NCBI RefSeq assembly: GCF_001905885.1 | Contig: NZ_LIYH01000001.1 | Coordinates: 1,056,169-1,120,168, forward strand | Source: Streptomyces sp. CB03234 | GTDB taxonomy: Bacteria; Actinomycetota; Actinomycetes; Streptomycetales; Streptomycetaceae | Direction: 5' to 3' | DNA length: 64,000 nucleotides | Shown: positions 47,210 to 56,383 of the stretch, piece by piece | Layout: each line of letters begins with the position of its first letter | Numbering within the stretch: the stretch's first letter is position 1 | The notes under the pieces: generated by a model | Told to the model about the DNA's origin: nothing | Databases searched by the model: none | The model's input: only the letters and a program-made list of their open reading frames with translations | Program-made: the position numbers and the translations under genes

Positions 47210-48424
47210 GTGGCAGCACCGCAGAACTACCTCGCAGTCATCAAGGTCATCGGTGTCGGCGGCGGTGGTGTCAATGCCATCAACCGAATGATCGAGGTCG
47301 GTCTCAAGGGCGTCGAGTTCATCGCCATCAACACGGACGCGCAAGCTCTGTTGATGAGCGACGCCGACGTCAAGCTCGACGTCGGCCGGGAACTCACCCG
47401 CGGCCTCGGGGCCGGAGCCAACCCGGCAGTCGGTCGCAAGGCGGCAGAGGACCACCGTGAGGAGATCGAGGAGGTCCTCAAGGGGGCCGACATGGTCTTC
47501 GTCACCGCAGGCGAAGGCGGTGGCACCGGCACCGGCGGCGCGCCCGTCGTCGCCAACATCGCGCGCTCCCTGGGCGCCCTGACCATCGGTGTCGTCACCC
47601 GGCCGTTCACCTTCGAGGGCCGGCGCCGCGCCAACCAGGCGGAGGACGGCATCGCCGAGCTCCGCGAAGAGGTCGACACCCTCATCGTCATCCCGAACGA
47701 CCGGCTGCTGTCCATCTCGGACCGCCAGGTCAGCGTGCTGGACGCGTTCAAGTCCGCCGACCAGGTGCTGCTCTCCGGTGTCCAGGGCATCACCGACCTC
47801 ATCACCACCCCGGGCCTCATCAACCTCGACTTCGCCGACGTCAAGTCGGTCATGTCCGAGGCGGGCTCCGCCCTCATGGGCATCGGCTCGGCCCGCGGCG
47901 ACGACCGCGCGGTGGCCGCCGCCGAGATGGCGATCTCCTCGCCGCTGCTGGAGGCGTCCATCGACGGCGCCCGAGGTGTGCTGCTGTCCATCTCCGGCGG
48001 CTCGGACCTCGGCCTGTTCGAGATCAACGAGGCGGCGCAGCTGGTCAGCGAGGCCGCGCACCCGGAGGCCAACATCATCTTCGGCGCCGTCATCGACGAC
48101 GCCCTCGGTGACGAGGTGCGGGTCACGGTCATCGCGGCCGGCTTCGACGGCGGCCAGCCGCCGGCCCGGCGCGACAACATCCTCAGCGCCGGTTCGAGCA
48201 AGCGCGAGGAGCCGGCGCCACCGGCGCGTACGACGGAGGCCCCTCGCCCGGCGAGCGGCCTCGGGACCGTTCCGGTACGCGAGGAGACCCCGGCCCCGGC
48301 GGCCGAGCCCGCGCCGGCCGTGAGCGACAGCTCCCTGTCGGTCACCCCGCCGGCGGTCCCGCCGGCCCGCCCGTACCCGGACACCTCGGCCGAAGAGCTG
48401 GACGTCCCGGACTTCCTGAAGTGA
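47210..48424 (+). CDS. ftsZ: Cell division GTPase FtsZ
   Basis: Tubulin-like GTPase that forms the cytokinetic Z-ring; in Streptomyces it makes hyphal cross-walls and the ladders of sporulation septa. 404 residues from the GTG at 47210, supported by GAGAGG about 8 bp upstream. The signature [10 protein letters not shown] is at 103-112, the T7 synergy loop and NIIFGAVID follow, and a Pro/Ala linker leads to the C-terminal peptide DVPDFLK that binds SepF and other partners. The 280-bp interval before it holds the hairpins and the short frame listed separately. Confidence 0.97.
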   Translation: MAAPQNYLAVIKVIGVGGGGVNAINRMIEVGLKGVEFIAINTDAQALLMSDADVKLDVGRELTRGLGAGANPAVGRKAAEDHREEIEEVLKGADMVFVTAGEGGGTGTGGAPVVANIARSLGALTIGVVTRPFTFEGRRRANQAEDGIAELREEVDTLIVIPNDRLLSISDRQVSVLDAFKSADQVLLSGVQGITDLITTPGLINLDFADVKSVMSEAGSALMGIGSARGDDRAVAAAEMAISSPLLEASIDGARGVLLSISGGSDLGLFEINEAAQLVSEAAHPEANIIFGAVIDDALGDEVRVTVIAAGFDGGQPPARRDNILSAGSSKREEPAPPARTTEAPRPASGLGTVPVREETPAPAAEPAPAVSDSSLSVTPPAVPPARPYPDTSAEELDVPDFLK

Positions 48425-48433
48425 CCGTGTGAC

Positions 48434-49168
48434 GTGATAGGGCAGCACGACTCAGTGGGCGGCGCGCATTTCGCCTTCACCGATCGGTGGGGCGGGGTGA
48501 GCGCCGTTCCGTACGAAGAGCTCAACCTCGGCGGTGCGGTCGGTGACGACCCCGGTTCCGTGACGACGAACCGCCGGCTGGCCGCCGAGTCGCTGGGGCT
48601 CGACCCGGGACGGGTCGTGTGGATGAACCAGGTGCACGGCCGGGACGTCGCCGTGGTGGACGGGCCGTGGGCGCCGGGCGAGAACGTTCCGGCGGTGGAC
48701 GGTGTCGTCACCGCCCGGCGCGGGCTCGCGCTCGCCGTGCTGACCGCCGACTGCACGCCCGTCCTGCTGGCCGACCCGGTCGCGGGCGTGGTGGGCGCGG
48801 CGCACGCCGGCCGCCCCGGGATGGTCGCCGGTGTCGTACCGGCCGCCGTGAAGGCCATGATCGATCTCGGCGCCGATCCGTCCCGGATCACCGCCCGTAC
48901 CGGACCGGCCGTGTGCGGGCGCTGCTACGAAGTCCCCGTGGCCATGCGGGACGAGGTGGCCGCCGTCGTACCGGAGGCGCACGCCGAGACGAGTTGGGGC
49001 ACTCCGGCCGTGGACGTGACCGCCGGGGTGCATGCCCAGCTCGACGCGCTGGGAGTGCGCGACCGGCGCTCGTCGGAGGTCTGCACGCTCGAATCGCGCG
49101 ACCACTACTCGTACCGCCGCGACCGCACCACCGGGCGGCTCGCCGGATATGTCTGGTTGGACGGATAA
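48434..49168 (+). CDS. pgeF: Purine nucleoside phosphorylase / laccase-domain protein (YfiH, PgeF family)
   Basis: A 244-residue YfiH-family protein. The zinc ligands typical of the family are seen as His68 (NQVHGRD), Cys107 (TADCTPV) and His124 (AAHAGRPG). Bacterial members have been linked to purine nucleoside phosphorolysis and to editing of peptidoglycan precursors (PgeF), which fits a place directly after ftsZ. The GTG start is 9 bp after the ftsZ stop, with no strong ribosome site. Confidence 0.88.
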   Translation: MIGQHDSVGGAHFAFTDRWGGVSAVPYEELNLGGAVGDDPGSVTTNRRLAAESLGLDPGRVVWMNQVHGRDVAVVDGPWAPGENVPAVDGVVTARRGLALAVLTADCTPVLLADPVAGVVGAAHAGRPGMVAGVVPAAVKAMIDLGADPSRITARTGPAVCGRCYEVPVAMRDEVAAVVPEAHAETSWGTPAVDVTAGVHAQLDALGVRDRRSSEVCTLESRDHYSYRRDRTTGRLAGYVWLDG

Positions 49169-49173
49169 CGCAG

Positions 49174-49893
49174 ATGACGGACCGCAAGGCTCAGCTCGCC
49201 GAGAACCTGGCGCGAGTGGAGGAACGTATCTCTGCCGCGTGCGCGGCCGCCGGGCGGAGGCGCGAGGAGGTGACCCTGATCGTGGTCACCAAGACGTACC
49301 CCGCGAGCGACGTACGGCTGCTGCACGAGCTGGGTGTCCGTCATGTCGCCGAGAACCGGGACCAGGACGCGGCACCGAAGGCCGCCGCGTGCGCGGATCT
49401 CGACCTCACATGGCACTTCGTCGGGCAGCTTCAGACCAATAAGGTCCGTTCTGTGGCGAGTTATGCGCATGAGGTGCAGTCGGTCGACCGGCTGAAGCTC
49501 GTCACCGCACTGTCGGGCGCGGCGGAGCGCGCCGGGCGCGAACTCGGGTGCCTGATCCAGGTGGCGCTCGACGCGGAGTCCGGCGAGCGCGGTGAGCGCG
49601 GCGGCGTCGCACCCGACGGCGTCGAGGAGTTGGCCGACGCGGTGGACGGCGCGCCCGGGCTCCGGCTCGACGGACTCATGACGGTCGCGCCGCTGGCCGG
49701 GCCCTACGCGGGGCGTGAACGGGCCGCATTCGATCGGCTGATGGAATTGGCATCCCGCCTGCGCGCGTCCCGTCCGGCTGCGAACATGGTGTCAGCAGGG
49801 ATGAGCGCGGACCTCGAGGACGCCGTGGCGGCCGGAGCGACACATGTGCGCATCGGTACGGCGGTACTCGGAGACCGACCCCGGCTCGGGTAA
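49174..49893 (+). CDS. yggS: PLP homeostasis protein (YggS/PROSC family)
   Basis: A 239-residue single-domain PLP-binding protein, fold type III, with the Schiff-base Lys40 in LIVVTKTYPASD and the phosphate-binding end SAGMSADLEDAVAAGATHVRIGTAVLG. The family balances free pyridoxal phosphate and has no known catalysis. The start is 5 bp after pgeF. An internal Glu/Arg/Gly-rich insertion near 135-150 (SGERGERGG) is not conserved in enteric YggS. Confidence 0.93.
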   Translation: MTDRKAQLAENLARVEERISAACAAAGRRREEVTLIVVTKTYPASDVRLLHELGVRHVAENRDQDAAPKAAACADLDLTWHFVGQLQTNKVRSVASYAHEVQSVDRLKLVTALSGAAERAGRELGCLIQVALDAESGERGERGGVAPDGVEELADAVDGAPGLRLDGLMTVAPLAGPYAGRERAAFDRLMELASRLRASRPAANMVSAGMSADLEDAVAAGATHVRIGTAVLGDRPRLG

Positions 49894-50035
49894 CGTCGCC
49901 AAGCAAGTCGGACCACAGCAGAAAATATGGTCATTTCCGCCGAACAGCGGACAGGCCTCGTGGATCGCGGGTACTTGGTGACGCTGTACCCACTAATGGT
50001 GAGGGCGATCCACCACAGAGCGGAGGACTCAGAGA

Positions 50036-50662
50036 ATGGCCGGCGCGATGCGCAAGATGGCGGTCTACCTCGGCCTCGTGGAGGACGATGGGTACGACGG
50101 CCGGGGTTTCGACCCCGATGACGACTTCGAACCCGAACTGGAGCCGGAGCCCGAGCGCGACCGACGGCGCCACCAGCCCCCGCACCAGTCTTCGCACCAG
50201 GCGGAGCGCGAGGAGCCGGTGCGTGTCGTCCAGCAGCCGCCCGTGCAGCGCGACCCTGTTCCGCTTCCCGCTGAAAGCGGACGTCCGGCGCGAATCGCCC
50301 CCGTGGCATCCATCACACCTGAACGCCCGAGCCTGGAGAAGAACGCACCGGTGATCATGCCCAAGGTTGTGTCCGAGCGGGAGCCCTACCGCATCACCAC
50401 ACTCCACCCCCGGACCTACAACGAGGCCCGTACCATCGGGGAACACTTCCGCGAGGGCACGCCTGTGATCATGAATCTCACCGAGATGGACGACACGGAC
50501 GCGAAGCGACTTGTCGACTTTGCCGCCGGTCTCGTCTTCGGGCTGCATGGCAGCATTGAGAGAGTGACGCAGAAGGTGTTCCTGTTGTCGCCTGCTAACG
50601 TCGATGTCACGGCGGAGGACAAGGCCCGCATCGCAGAGGGCGGATTCTTCAACCAGAGCTGA
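50036..50662 (+). CDS. sepF: Cell division protein SepF
   Basis: Membrane-associated FtsZ anchor, 208 residues. An N-terminal amphipathic segment ([14 protein letters not shown]) is followed by an acidic/Pro-rich linker (about 20-100) and the SepF dimer domain ([55 protein letters not shown]). Actinobacteria lack FtsA and use SepF instead. The ATG has GGAGGA 8 bp upstream, and a 142-bp gap separates it from yggS. Confidence 0.96.
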   Translation: MAGAMRKMAVYLGLVEDDGYDGRGFDPDDDFEPELEPEPERDRRRHQPPHQSSHQAEREEPVRVVQQPPVQRDPVPLPAESGRPARIAPVASITPERPSLEKNAPVIMPKVVSEREPYRITTLHPRTYNEARTIGEHFREGTPVIMNLTEMDDTDAKRLVDFAAGLVFGLHGSIERVTQKVFLLSPANVDVTAEDKARIAEGGFFNQS

Positions 50663-50731
50663 GAGCACGACACCGGGAACGGCCGGCCGGGAGGCCGGTG
50701 GACATGGGATCAGGGGAGAGGGAAGCGCGGG

Positions 50732-51028
50732 ATGAGCGTCGCACTACAAGTGATCTACATCGCTCTGATGTGCTTCCTTGTTGTCCTGATCTTCCGGCTG
50801 GTCATGGACTACGTCTTCCAGTTCGCTCGTTCATGGCAACCCGGGAAGGCGATGGTGGTCGTTCTGGAGGCCACCTACACTGTCACCGATCCACCACTGA
50901 AGCTTCTGCGGCGGTTCATCCCGCCGTTGCGTCTCGGGGGCGTGGCACTCGACCTGTCCTTCTTCGTTCTGATGATCATCGTCTACATCCTGATCTCCAT
51001 CGTGAACAGCTTCATGATGAGGGTGTGA
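50732..51028 (+). CDS. yggT: YggT-family membrane protein
   Basis: A 98-residue integral membrane protein with two hydrophobic regions (about 4-28 and 70-95) and the family segment DPPLKLLRRFIPPLRLGGVALDLSFF. The ATG follows a GGGGAGAGGGAAG purine stretch. Members lie between sepF and divIVA in Gram-positive bacteria. A role in division or osmotic fitness has been suggested, but no activity is established. Confidence 0.92.
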   Translation: MSVALQVIYIALMCFLVVLIFRLVMDYVFQFARSWQPGKAMVVVLEATYTVTDPPLKLLRRFIPPLRLGGVALDLSFFVLMIIVYILISIVNSFMMRV

Positions 51029-51084
51029 GGGTGTAGCGATACGGTCCTGCCGACTGCCGACGACTACGTAGAGGTGAAGGAAAG

Positions 51085-52206
51085 ATGCCGCTGACCCCCG
51101 AGGACGTGCGGAACAAGCAGTTCACGACCGTCCGCCTCCGAGAAGGCTATGACGAGGACGAGGTCGATGCCTTCCTCGACGAGGTCGAAGCCGAACTGAC
51201 GCGTCTGCTCCGTGAGAACGAGGACCTGCGCGCGAAGCTGGCCGCCGCCACGCGCGCGGCCGCGCAGAACCAGCAGCAGGGTATGCGCAAGCCGCCGGAG
51301 CAGCAGGACCAGCGGCCCGTGGGCCCCGGCGCCCCCGTGCCCGCCGGGATATCGGGTCCGCCGGTCCAGCAGCAGCCCCCGCAGATGGGCCCGCCCCAGC
51401 TGCCCGGTGGTGCTCCTCAGCTGCCGGCCGGTCCCAGCCACGGCGGCCCGCAGGGTCAGCACGGCCAGCACGGCCCCGGTCAGCACGGCCCCGGCCCCAT
51501 GCAGGGCGGTCCCATGCAGGGTGGCCCCATGGGTGGCCCGATGGGCGGTCCCATGGGTGGCCCCATGGGCGGTCACGGCCCGCAGATGCCCCAGCCCGGT
51601 CAGGGCCCCGGCGGCGACAGCGCGGCCCGCGTCCTCTCCCTCGCCCAGCAGACCGCCGACCAGGCGATCGCGGAGGCCCGCTCCGAGGCCAACAAGATCG
51701 TCGGCGAGGCCCGGTCGCGCGCCGAGGGCCTGGAGCGCGACGCCCGCGCCAAGGCGGACGCCCTGGAGCGGGACGCGCAGGAGAAGCACCGCGTCGCGAT
51801 GGGCTCCCTGGAGTCGGCCCGCGCCACGCTGGAGCGCAAGGTCGAGGACCTGCGGGGCTTCGAGCGTGAGTACCGTACGCGGCTGAAGTCCTACCTGGAG
51901 AGCCAGCTGCGTCAGCTGGAGACCCAGGCGGACGACTCGCTGGCCCCCCCGCGGACGCCGGCGACCGCGTCGCTGCCGCCGTCCCCGTCGATGGCGTCGG
52001 CGGGCGCGAGCGCCCCGTCGTACGGCGGCAACCAGACCATGGGCGGCGGCCCGTCGATGGGCGGTGGCCCGTCCTACGGCGGCCAGCAGCAGATGTCGCC
52101 CGCGATGACGCAGCCGATGGCACCGGTGCGGCCGCAGGCGCCGCAGCCGATGCAGCAGGCTCCGTCGCCGATGCGTGGCTTCCTCATCGACGAGGACGAC
52201 AACTGA
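51085..52206 (+). CDS. divIVA: Polar growth determinant DivIVA (Wag31)
   Basis: Coiled-coil protein that marks hyphal tips and directs apical wall growth; it is essential in Streptomyces. The 373-residue protein has the conserved N-terminal membrane-targeting domain ([34 protein letters not shown]), a first coiled coil, then a long Gly/Pro/Gln/Met/His-rich insert (about 72-170, with [10 protein letters not shown] repeats), a second long coiled coil (about 175-290) and a variable tail ending GFLIDEDDN. It closes the dcw run, with AAGGAAAG at its ATG and a strong terminator downstream. Confidence 0.96.
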   Translation: MPLTPEDVRNKQFTTVRLREGYDEDEVDAFLDEVEAELTRLLRENEDLRAKLAAATRAAAQNQQQGMRKPPEQQDQRPVGPGAPVPAGISGPPVQQQPPQMGPPQLPGGAPQLPAGPSHGGPQGQHGQHGPGQHGPGPMQGGPMQGGPMGGPMGGPMGGPMGGHGPQMPQPGQGPGGDSAARVLSLAQQTADQAIAEARSEANKIVGEARSRAEGLERDARAKADALERDAQEKHRVAMGSLESARATLERKVEDLRGFEREYRTRLKSYLESQLRQLETQADDSLAPPRTPATASLPPSPSMASAGASAPSYGGNQTMGGGPSMGGGPSYGGQQQMSPAMTQPMAPVRPQAPQPMQQAPSPMRGFLIDEDDN

Positions 52207-52256
52207 CGGGGCGGGTCGCCCGCTGAGGGCGTAGCCGTCGGTCGGTAGGCAGTCGG

Positions 52257-52300
52257 GCTGGGGCCCGGGACGTGTGACGTCCCGGGCCCCAGCTCTTTTT
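52257..52300 (+). terminator. Intrinsic terminator after divIVA
   Basis: A 17-bp perfect stem (GCTGGGGCCCGGGACGT at 52257-52273 with its complement at 52277-52293), a 3-nt loop and then TCTTTTT. This is the clearest rho-independent terminator in the window and marks the end of the dcw transcript. Confidence 0.95.
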
Positions 52301-52321
52301 GCGGTGCCTTCGAGGTCCCTC

Positions 52322-52410
52322 CCCGTTGTGGGCAGTCGTCCCGCTGGGGCGATGGGGGTCCCCCCTGCTCGAGCGAAGCCGAGAGCTTGGGGGAGGGTGG
52401 GCACAACGGG
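52322..52410. repeat. Interspersed-repeat-like hairpin element
   Basis: Outer arms CCCGTTGTG (52322-52330) and CACAACGGG (52402-52410) enclose an 89-bp element. Inside, GGGGGTCCCCCC, a CTCGAGCGAAGCCGAGAG core and GGGGGAGGG form a second hairpin. I recall near-identical sequences as frequent intergenic repeats in Streptomyces genomes. It lies in the 475-bp gap between divIVA and the end of ileS. The rest of that gap is G+C-rich with no supported gene. Confidence 0.6.
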
Positions 52411-52636
52411 ACGGGGCGGTGCCCTTGTGGCGGTTCCTCCCGGGGCGGTGCCTGTTTCGGTGCGGGTGGGCGGCCTGCCGGGGGGTGGGGGGCGTGGCCC
52501 CTCCGGGCTCGCCTCCTCGAGGCCGGCGGCCTCGGGTTACGTCGATAGGGAGCCGTCACGGAGCCGCCAGCCTCTGCGGGGGCGACCCTGCACGGCCCCG
52601 CCCCGGTCGTACGCCGTCTGCGGGCCGTGGGGATGC

Positions 52637-52675
52637 GGAAGGGCCCGGCCACCGTCGTGGTGGCCGGGCCCTTCC
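52637..52675. terminator. Terminator for ileS
   Basis: A 17-bp perfect stem (52637-52653 with 52659-52675) and loop GTCGT, starting 6 bp past the ileS stop on the minus strand. It could also stop transcripts running through from the divIVA side. Confidence 0.88.
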
Positions 52676-52681
52676 GTCTGG

Positions 52682-55600
52682 TTACGCCTTGCGGAGGCGG
52701 AACGTGAGGGAGAGGCCCTCGTCGGTGAACGGTTCGCCGTACGTGGCGTCCGGCTCGGCGGACGAGAAGTCGGTGGCCAGCACCTCGTCGGCGATCAGGG
52801 ACGCGTGGTCCGCGAGGGCCGCGCTCACTTCGGCGTCGGTGGACTCCCAGCGCAGGGCGATCCGGTCCGCGACGTCCAGGCCGCTGTTCTTGCGGGCCTC
52901 CTGGATCAGGCGGATCGCGTCACGGGCCAGGCCCGCGCGGCGCAGCTCCGGGGTGATCTCCAGGTCCAGCGCGACCGTCGCGCCCGCGTCGGAGGCGACC
53001 GACCAGCCCTCGCGGGGGGTCTCCGTGATGATCACCTCGTCGGGGGCCAGAGTGATCGTCTCGCCGTTGACCTCCAGGGTCGCCTCGCCGTTGCGGAGGG
53101 CGAGGGAGAGCGCGGCCGCGTCGGCGGCGGCGACCGCCTTGGCCACGTCCTGGACACCCTTGCCGAAGCGCTTGCCCAGGGCGCGGAAGTTCGCCTTGGC
53201 GGTCGTGTCGACGAGCGAGCCGCCCACCTCGGAGAGGGAGGCCAGGGAGGAGACGTTGAGCTCCTCCGTGATCTGGGCGTGCAGCTCGGGGGACAGGGCC
53301 TCGAAGCCGGTGGCGGCCACCAGCGCCCGGGAGAGGGGCTGGCGGGTCTTGACGCCCGACTCCGCGCGCGTGGCCCGGCCCAGCTCGACCAGGCGGCGGA
53401 CGAGGGCCATCTGGGAGGAGAGGGTCGGGTCGATCGCGGAGAGGTCGGCCTCCGGCCAGGTGGAGAGGTGGACGGACTCGGGCGCGCCCGGGGTCACCGG
53501 GACGACCAGGTCCTGCCAGACCCGCTCCGTGATGAAGGGGGTGAGGGGGGCCATCAGGCGGGTGACGGTCTCGACCACGTCGTGCAGGGTGCGGAGGGCC
53601 GCCTTGTCGCCCTGCCAGAAGCGGCGCCGGGAACGGCGTACGTACCAGTTGGACAGGTCGTCGACGAAGGCGGACAGCAGCTTGCCGGCGCGCTGCGTGT
53701 CGTACGCCTCCAGGGCCTGCGTGACCTGGTCGGTCAGCGCGTGCAGCTCGGAGAGCAGCCAGCGGTCCAGGACGGGGCGGTCGGCGGGGGCCGGGTCGGC
53801 GGCGGAGGGCGCCCAGTTCGACGTACGGGCGTACAGGGCCTGGAAGGCGACCGTGTTCCAGTACGTGAAGAGCGTCTTGCGGACGACCTCCTGGATGGTG
53901 CCGTGGCCCACGCGCCGCGCGGCCCACGGGGAGCCGCCGGCCGCCATGAACCAGCGCACCGCGTCCGCGCCGTGCTGGTCCATGAGCGGGATCGGCTGGA
54001 GGATGTTGCCCAGGTGCTTGGACATCTTCCGGCCGTCCTCGGCGAGGATGTGGCCCAGGCAGACCACGTTCTCGTACGACGACTTGTCGAAGACCAGGGT
54101 GCCGACGGCCATGAGGGTGTAGAACCAGCCGCGCGTCTGGTCGATGGCCTCCGAGATGAACTGCGCCGGGTAGCGCTTCTCGAAGACCTCCTTGTTGCGG
54201 TAGGGGTAGCCCCACTGCGCGAACGGCATCGAGCCGGAGTCGTACCAGGCGTCGATGACCTCGGGGACGCGGGTCGCCGTCTCCTGGCAGGTCGGGCAGG
54301 GGAAGGTCACGTCGTCGATGTACGGCCGGTGCGGGTCCAGGGACGACTGGTCGGTGCCCGACAGCTCGGTCAGCTCGGCGAGCGAGCCGACGCAGGTGAG
54401 GTGGTTCTCCTCACAGCGCCAGATGGGCAGCGGGGTGCCCCAGTAGCGGTTGCGGGAGAGCGCCCAGTCGATGTTGTTGTTCAGCCAGTCGCCGTAGCGG
54501 CCGTGCTTGACCGAGTCCGGGAACCAGTTGGTGTTCTCGTTCTCCTGGAGCAGCCGGTCCTTGACGGCGGTCGTACGGATGTACCAGGACGGCTGCGCGT
54601 AGTACAGCAGCGCCGTGTGGCAGCGCCAGCAGTGCGGGTAGCTGTGCTCGTACGCGATGTGCTTGAAGAGCCGCCCACGGGCCTGGAGGTCGGCCGTGAG
54701 CGCCTCGTCGGCCCTCTTGAAGAACTGGCCGCCGACGAGGTCGAGGTCCTCGTCGAAGGTGCCGTCGGGGCGGACCGGGTTCACCACGGGCAGGCCGTAC
54801 GCGCGGCAGACCCTGAGGTCGTCCTCACCGAAGGCGGGCGACTGGTGGACCAGACCGGTACCGTCCTCGGTCGTGACGTAGTCGGCGTTGACGACGAAGT
54901 GGGCCTCCGCCGGGAAGTCGATCAGGGTGAAGGGACGCTCGTACGTCCAGCGCTCCATCTCCGCGCCGGTGAAGGACTGGCCGGTGGCCTCCCAGCCCTC
55001 GCCGAGGGCCTTGGCGAGGAGGGGCTCGGCGACGACCAGCTTCTCGTTGCCGTCGGTGGCGACGACGTAGGTCACCTCGGGGTGGGCGGCGACGGCGGTG
55101 TTGGACACCAGGGTCCAGGGGGTGGTCGTCCAGACGAGGAGCGCCGCCTCGCCCGCGAGCGGGCCGGAGGTCAGCGGGAAGCGGACGAAGACGGAGGGGT
55201 CGACGACCGTCTCGTAGCCCTGGGCCAGCTCGTGGTCGGACAGGCCGGTGCCGCAGCGGGGGCACCAGGGGGCGACGCGGTGGTCCTGGACCAGGAGGCC
55301 CTTGTTGAAGATCTCCTTCAGGGACCACCAGACGGACTGGACGTACTCCGGGTCCATGGTGCGGTACGCGTCGTCCAGGTCGACCCAGTAGCCCATGCGG
55401 GTGGTCAGCTCGGCGAACGCGTCGGTGTGGCGGGTCACCGACTCACGGCACCGGGCGTTGAACTCGGCGATGCCGAACGCCTCGATGTCCTTCTTGCCGG
55501 AGAAGCCGAGCTCCTTCTCGACGGCGAGCTCGACCGGCAGGCCGTGGCAGTCCCAGCCGGCCTTGCGCGCGACGTGGTAGCCCCGCATGGTGCGGAACCG

Positions 55601-55813
55601 GGGGAAGACGTCCTTGAAGACGCGGGCCTCGATGTGGTGCGCGCCGGGCATGCCGTTGGCGGTGGGCGGGCCCTCGTAGAAGACCCACTCGGGGCGGCCC
55701 TCGGACTGCTCAAGGGACTTTTGGAAGACCTTGGCCTCGCGCCAGAAATCGAGCACGGCGTGCTCGAGCGCGGGCAGGTCGACCTGGGCGGGTACCTGGC
55801 GGTACTGCGACAT
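52682..55813 (-). CDS. ileS: Isoleucyl-tRNA synthetase
   Basis: Class I synthetase of 1043 residues. The HIGH-type motif is in NGMPGAHHIEAR (about 54-64) and the KMSKS-type motif is RKMSKHLGN (about 594-602). A CP1 editing domain lies between and an anticodon-binding domain at the C-terminus. Length and the KMSKH form place it in the eukaryote-like branch (IleS2), whose members tend to tolerate mupirocin; this is from family knowledge and not tested here. The ATG has GGAGGA about 5 bp upstream, inside a T-box leader. Confidence 0.96.
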   Translation of the reverse strand: MSQYRQVPAQVDLPALEHAVLDFWREAKVFQKSLEQSEGRPEWVFYEGPPTANGMPGAHHIEARVFKDVFPRFRTMRGYHVARKAGWDCHGLPVELAVEKELGFSGKKDIEAFGIAEFNARCRESVTRHTDAFAELTTRMGYWVDLDDAYRTMDPEYVQSVWWSLKEIFNKGLLVQDHRVAPWCPRCGTGLSDHELAQGYETVVDPSVFVRFPLTSGPLAGEAALLVWTTTPWTLVSNTAVAAHPEVTYVVATDGNEKLVVAEPLLAKALGEGWEATGQSFTGAEMERWTYERPFTLIDFPAEAHFVVNADYVTTEDGTGLVHQSPAFGEDDLRVCRAYGLPVVNPVRPDGTFDEDLDLVGGQFFKRADEALTADLQARGRLFKHIAYEHSYPHCWRCHTALLYYAQPSWYIRTTAVKDRLLQENENTNWFPDSVKHGRYGDWLNNNIDWALSRNRYWGTPLPIWRCEENHLTCVGSLAELTELSGTDQSSLDPHRPYIDDVTFPCPTCQETATRVPEVIDAWYDSGSMPFAQWGYPYRNKEVFEKRYPAQFISEAIDQTRGWFYTLMAVGTLVFDKSSYENVVCLGHILAEDGRKMSKHLGNILQPIPLMDQHGADAVRWFMAAGGSPWAARRVGHGTIQEVVRKTLFTYWNTVAFQALYARTSNWAPSAADPAPADRPVLDRWLLSELHALTDQVTQALEAYDTQRAGKLLSAFVDDLSNWYVRRSRRRFWQGDKAALRTLHDVVETVTRLMAPLTPFITERVWQDLVVPVTPGAPESVHLSTWPEADLSAIDPTLSSQMALVRRLVELGRATRAESGVKTRQPLSRALVAATGFEALSPELHAQITEELNVSSLASLSEVGGSLVDTTAKANFRALGKRFGKGVQDVAKAVAAADAAALSLALRNGEATLEVNGETITLAPDEVIITETPREGWSVASDAGATVALDLEITPELRRAGLARDAIRLIQEARKNSGLDVADRIALRWESTDAEVSAALADHASLIADEVLATDFSSAEPDATYGEPFTDEGLSLTFRLRKA

Positions 55814-55817
55814 CGAA

Positions 55818-56085
55818 TCCTCCGGCGGACTGTTCCTCGTTCCGTCGGAGGGACGAGAGCGCTCGCGCTGCGCGGCTCCCGCGGTACCACCCTCCTTGGC
55901 CCGGGACGCCTCATGGGCGTCCTGAGCCCCCTCATTGGGGTCGCGATGCCGGTTCTACTGACCCTGCGGTGTCCCGTTGGGCGTTCTTCCGGCGGCTCCG
56001 GGGTGATGCTTCACATCGGGCTCGCCCCCGGGCTCTCACCGTCCCCGGGTCGCTCATGGCTGCGTACGACGCTACTCGTCCCCAT
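55818..56085 (-). promoter_or_regulatory. Ultrashort translational T-box riboswitch of ileS
   Basis: Read on the minus strand, the ileS leader holds the T-box sequence AGGGTGGTACCGCG (55893-55880). Just upstream are a 7-bp stem (55904-55910/55916-55922) and a short stem I closed by GGGTC/GACCC (55960-55964/55938-55942), whose loop carries AGTA and the Ile specifier ATC (55947-55945). The ribosome site GGAGGA is inside the 3' structure and no terminator U-tract is seen, which fits the translational ileS T-boxes of actinobacteria. A further structured leader extends to about 56085. Confidence 0.88.
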
Positions 56086-56383
56086 CCAAGCCTTTCGCTG
56101 CGCCCAGTGTAAGGGGCCGGGCGGACAGCGGCCGACCGGTTTTCGGGTGGGTGGGTGGTGGGTGCGTGAGTGACCCGAATGGCCACATGGGGTTCGGCGG
56201 GCCGGAGGGAGGGGTGGGGGCGGATTACAGGGCGGGGAGCTGGGCACAACGGATGCAGGCTGTCCTTGCCGCGGGTATGGGGCGTCCGGACCGGCGGCGT
56301 GCCCCGTTGCCGCGGGGCTTGAGTCGATTTATCGTCCCAGCACGATTCGCGAGCAAGATCACAATATGTGAAGGGGCCGCGAG

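Noticed and set aside
52274..56173. Very long open frame (over 1200 codons) on the + strand across ileS
   Set aside because: It is antisense to the well-conserved IleRS and its T-box. It has Arg/Gly/Val-rich composition without domains and arises from the high-G+C codon pattern of the real gene.
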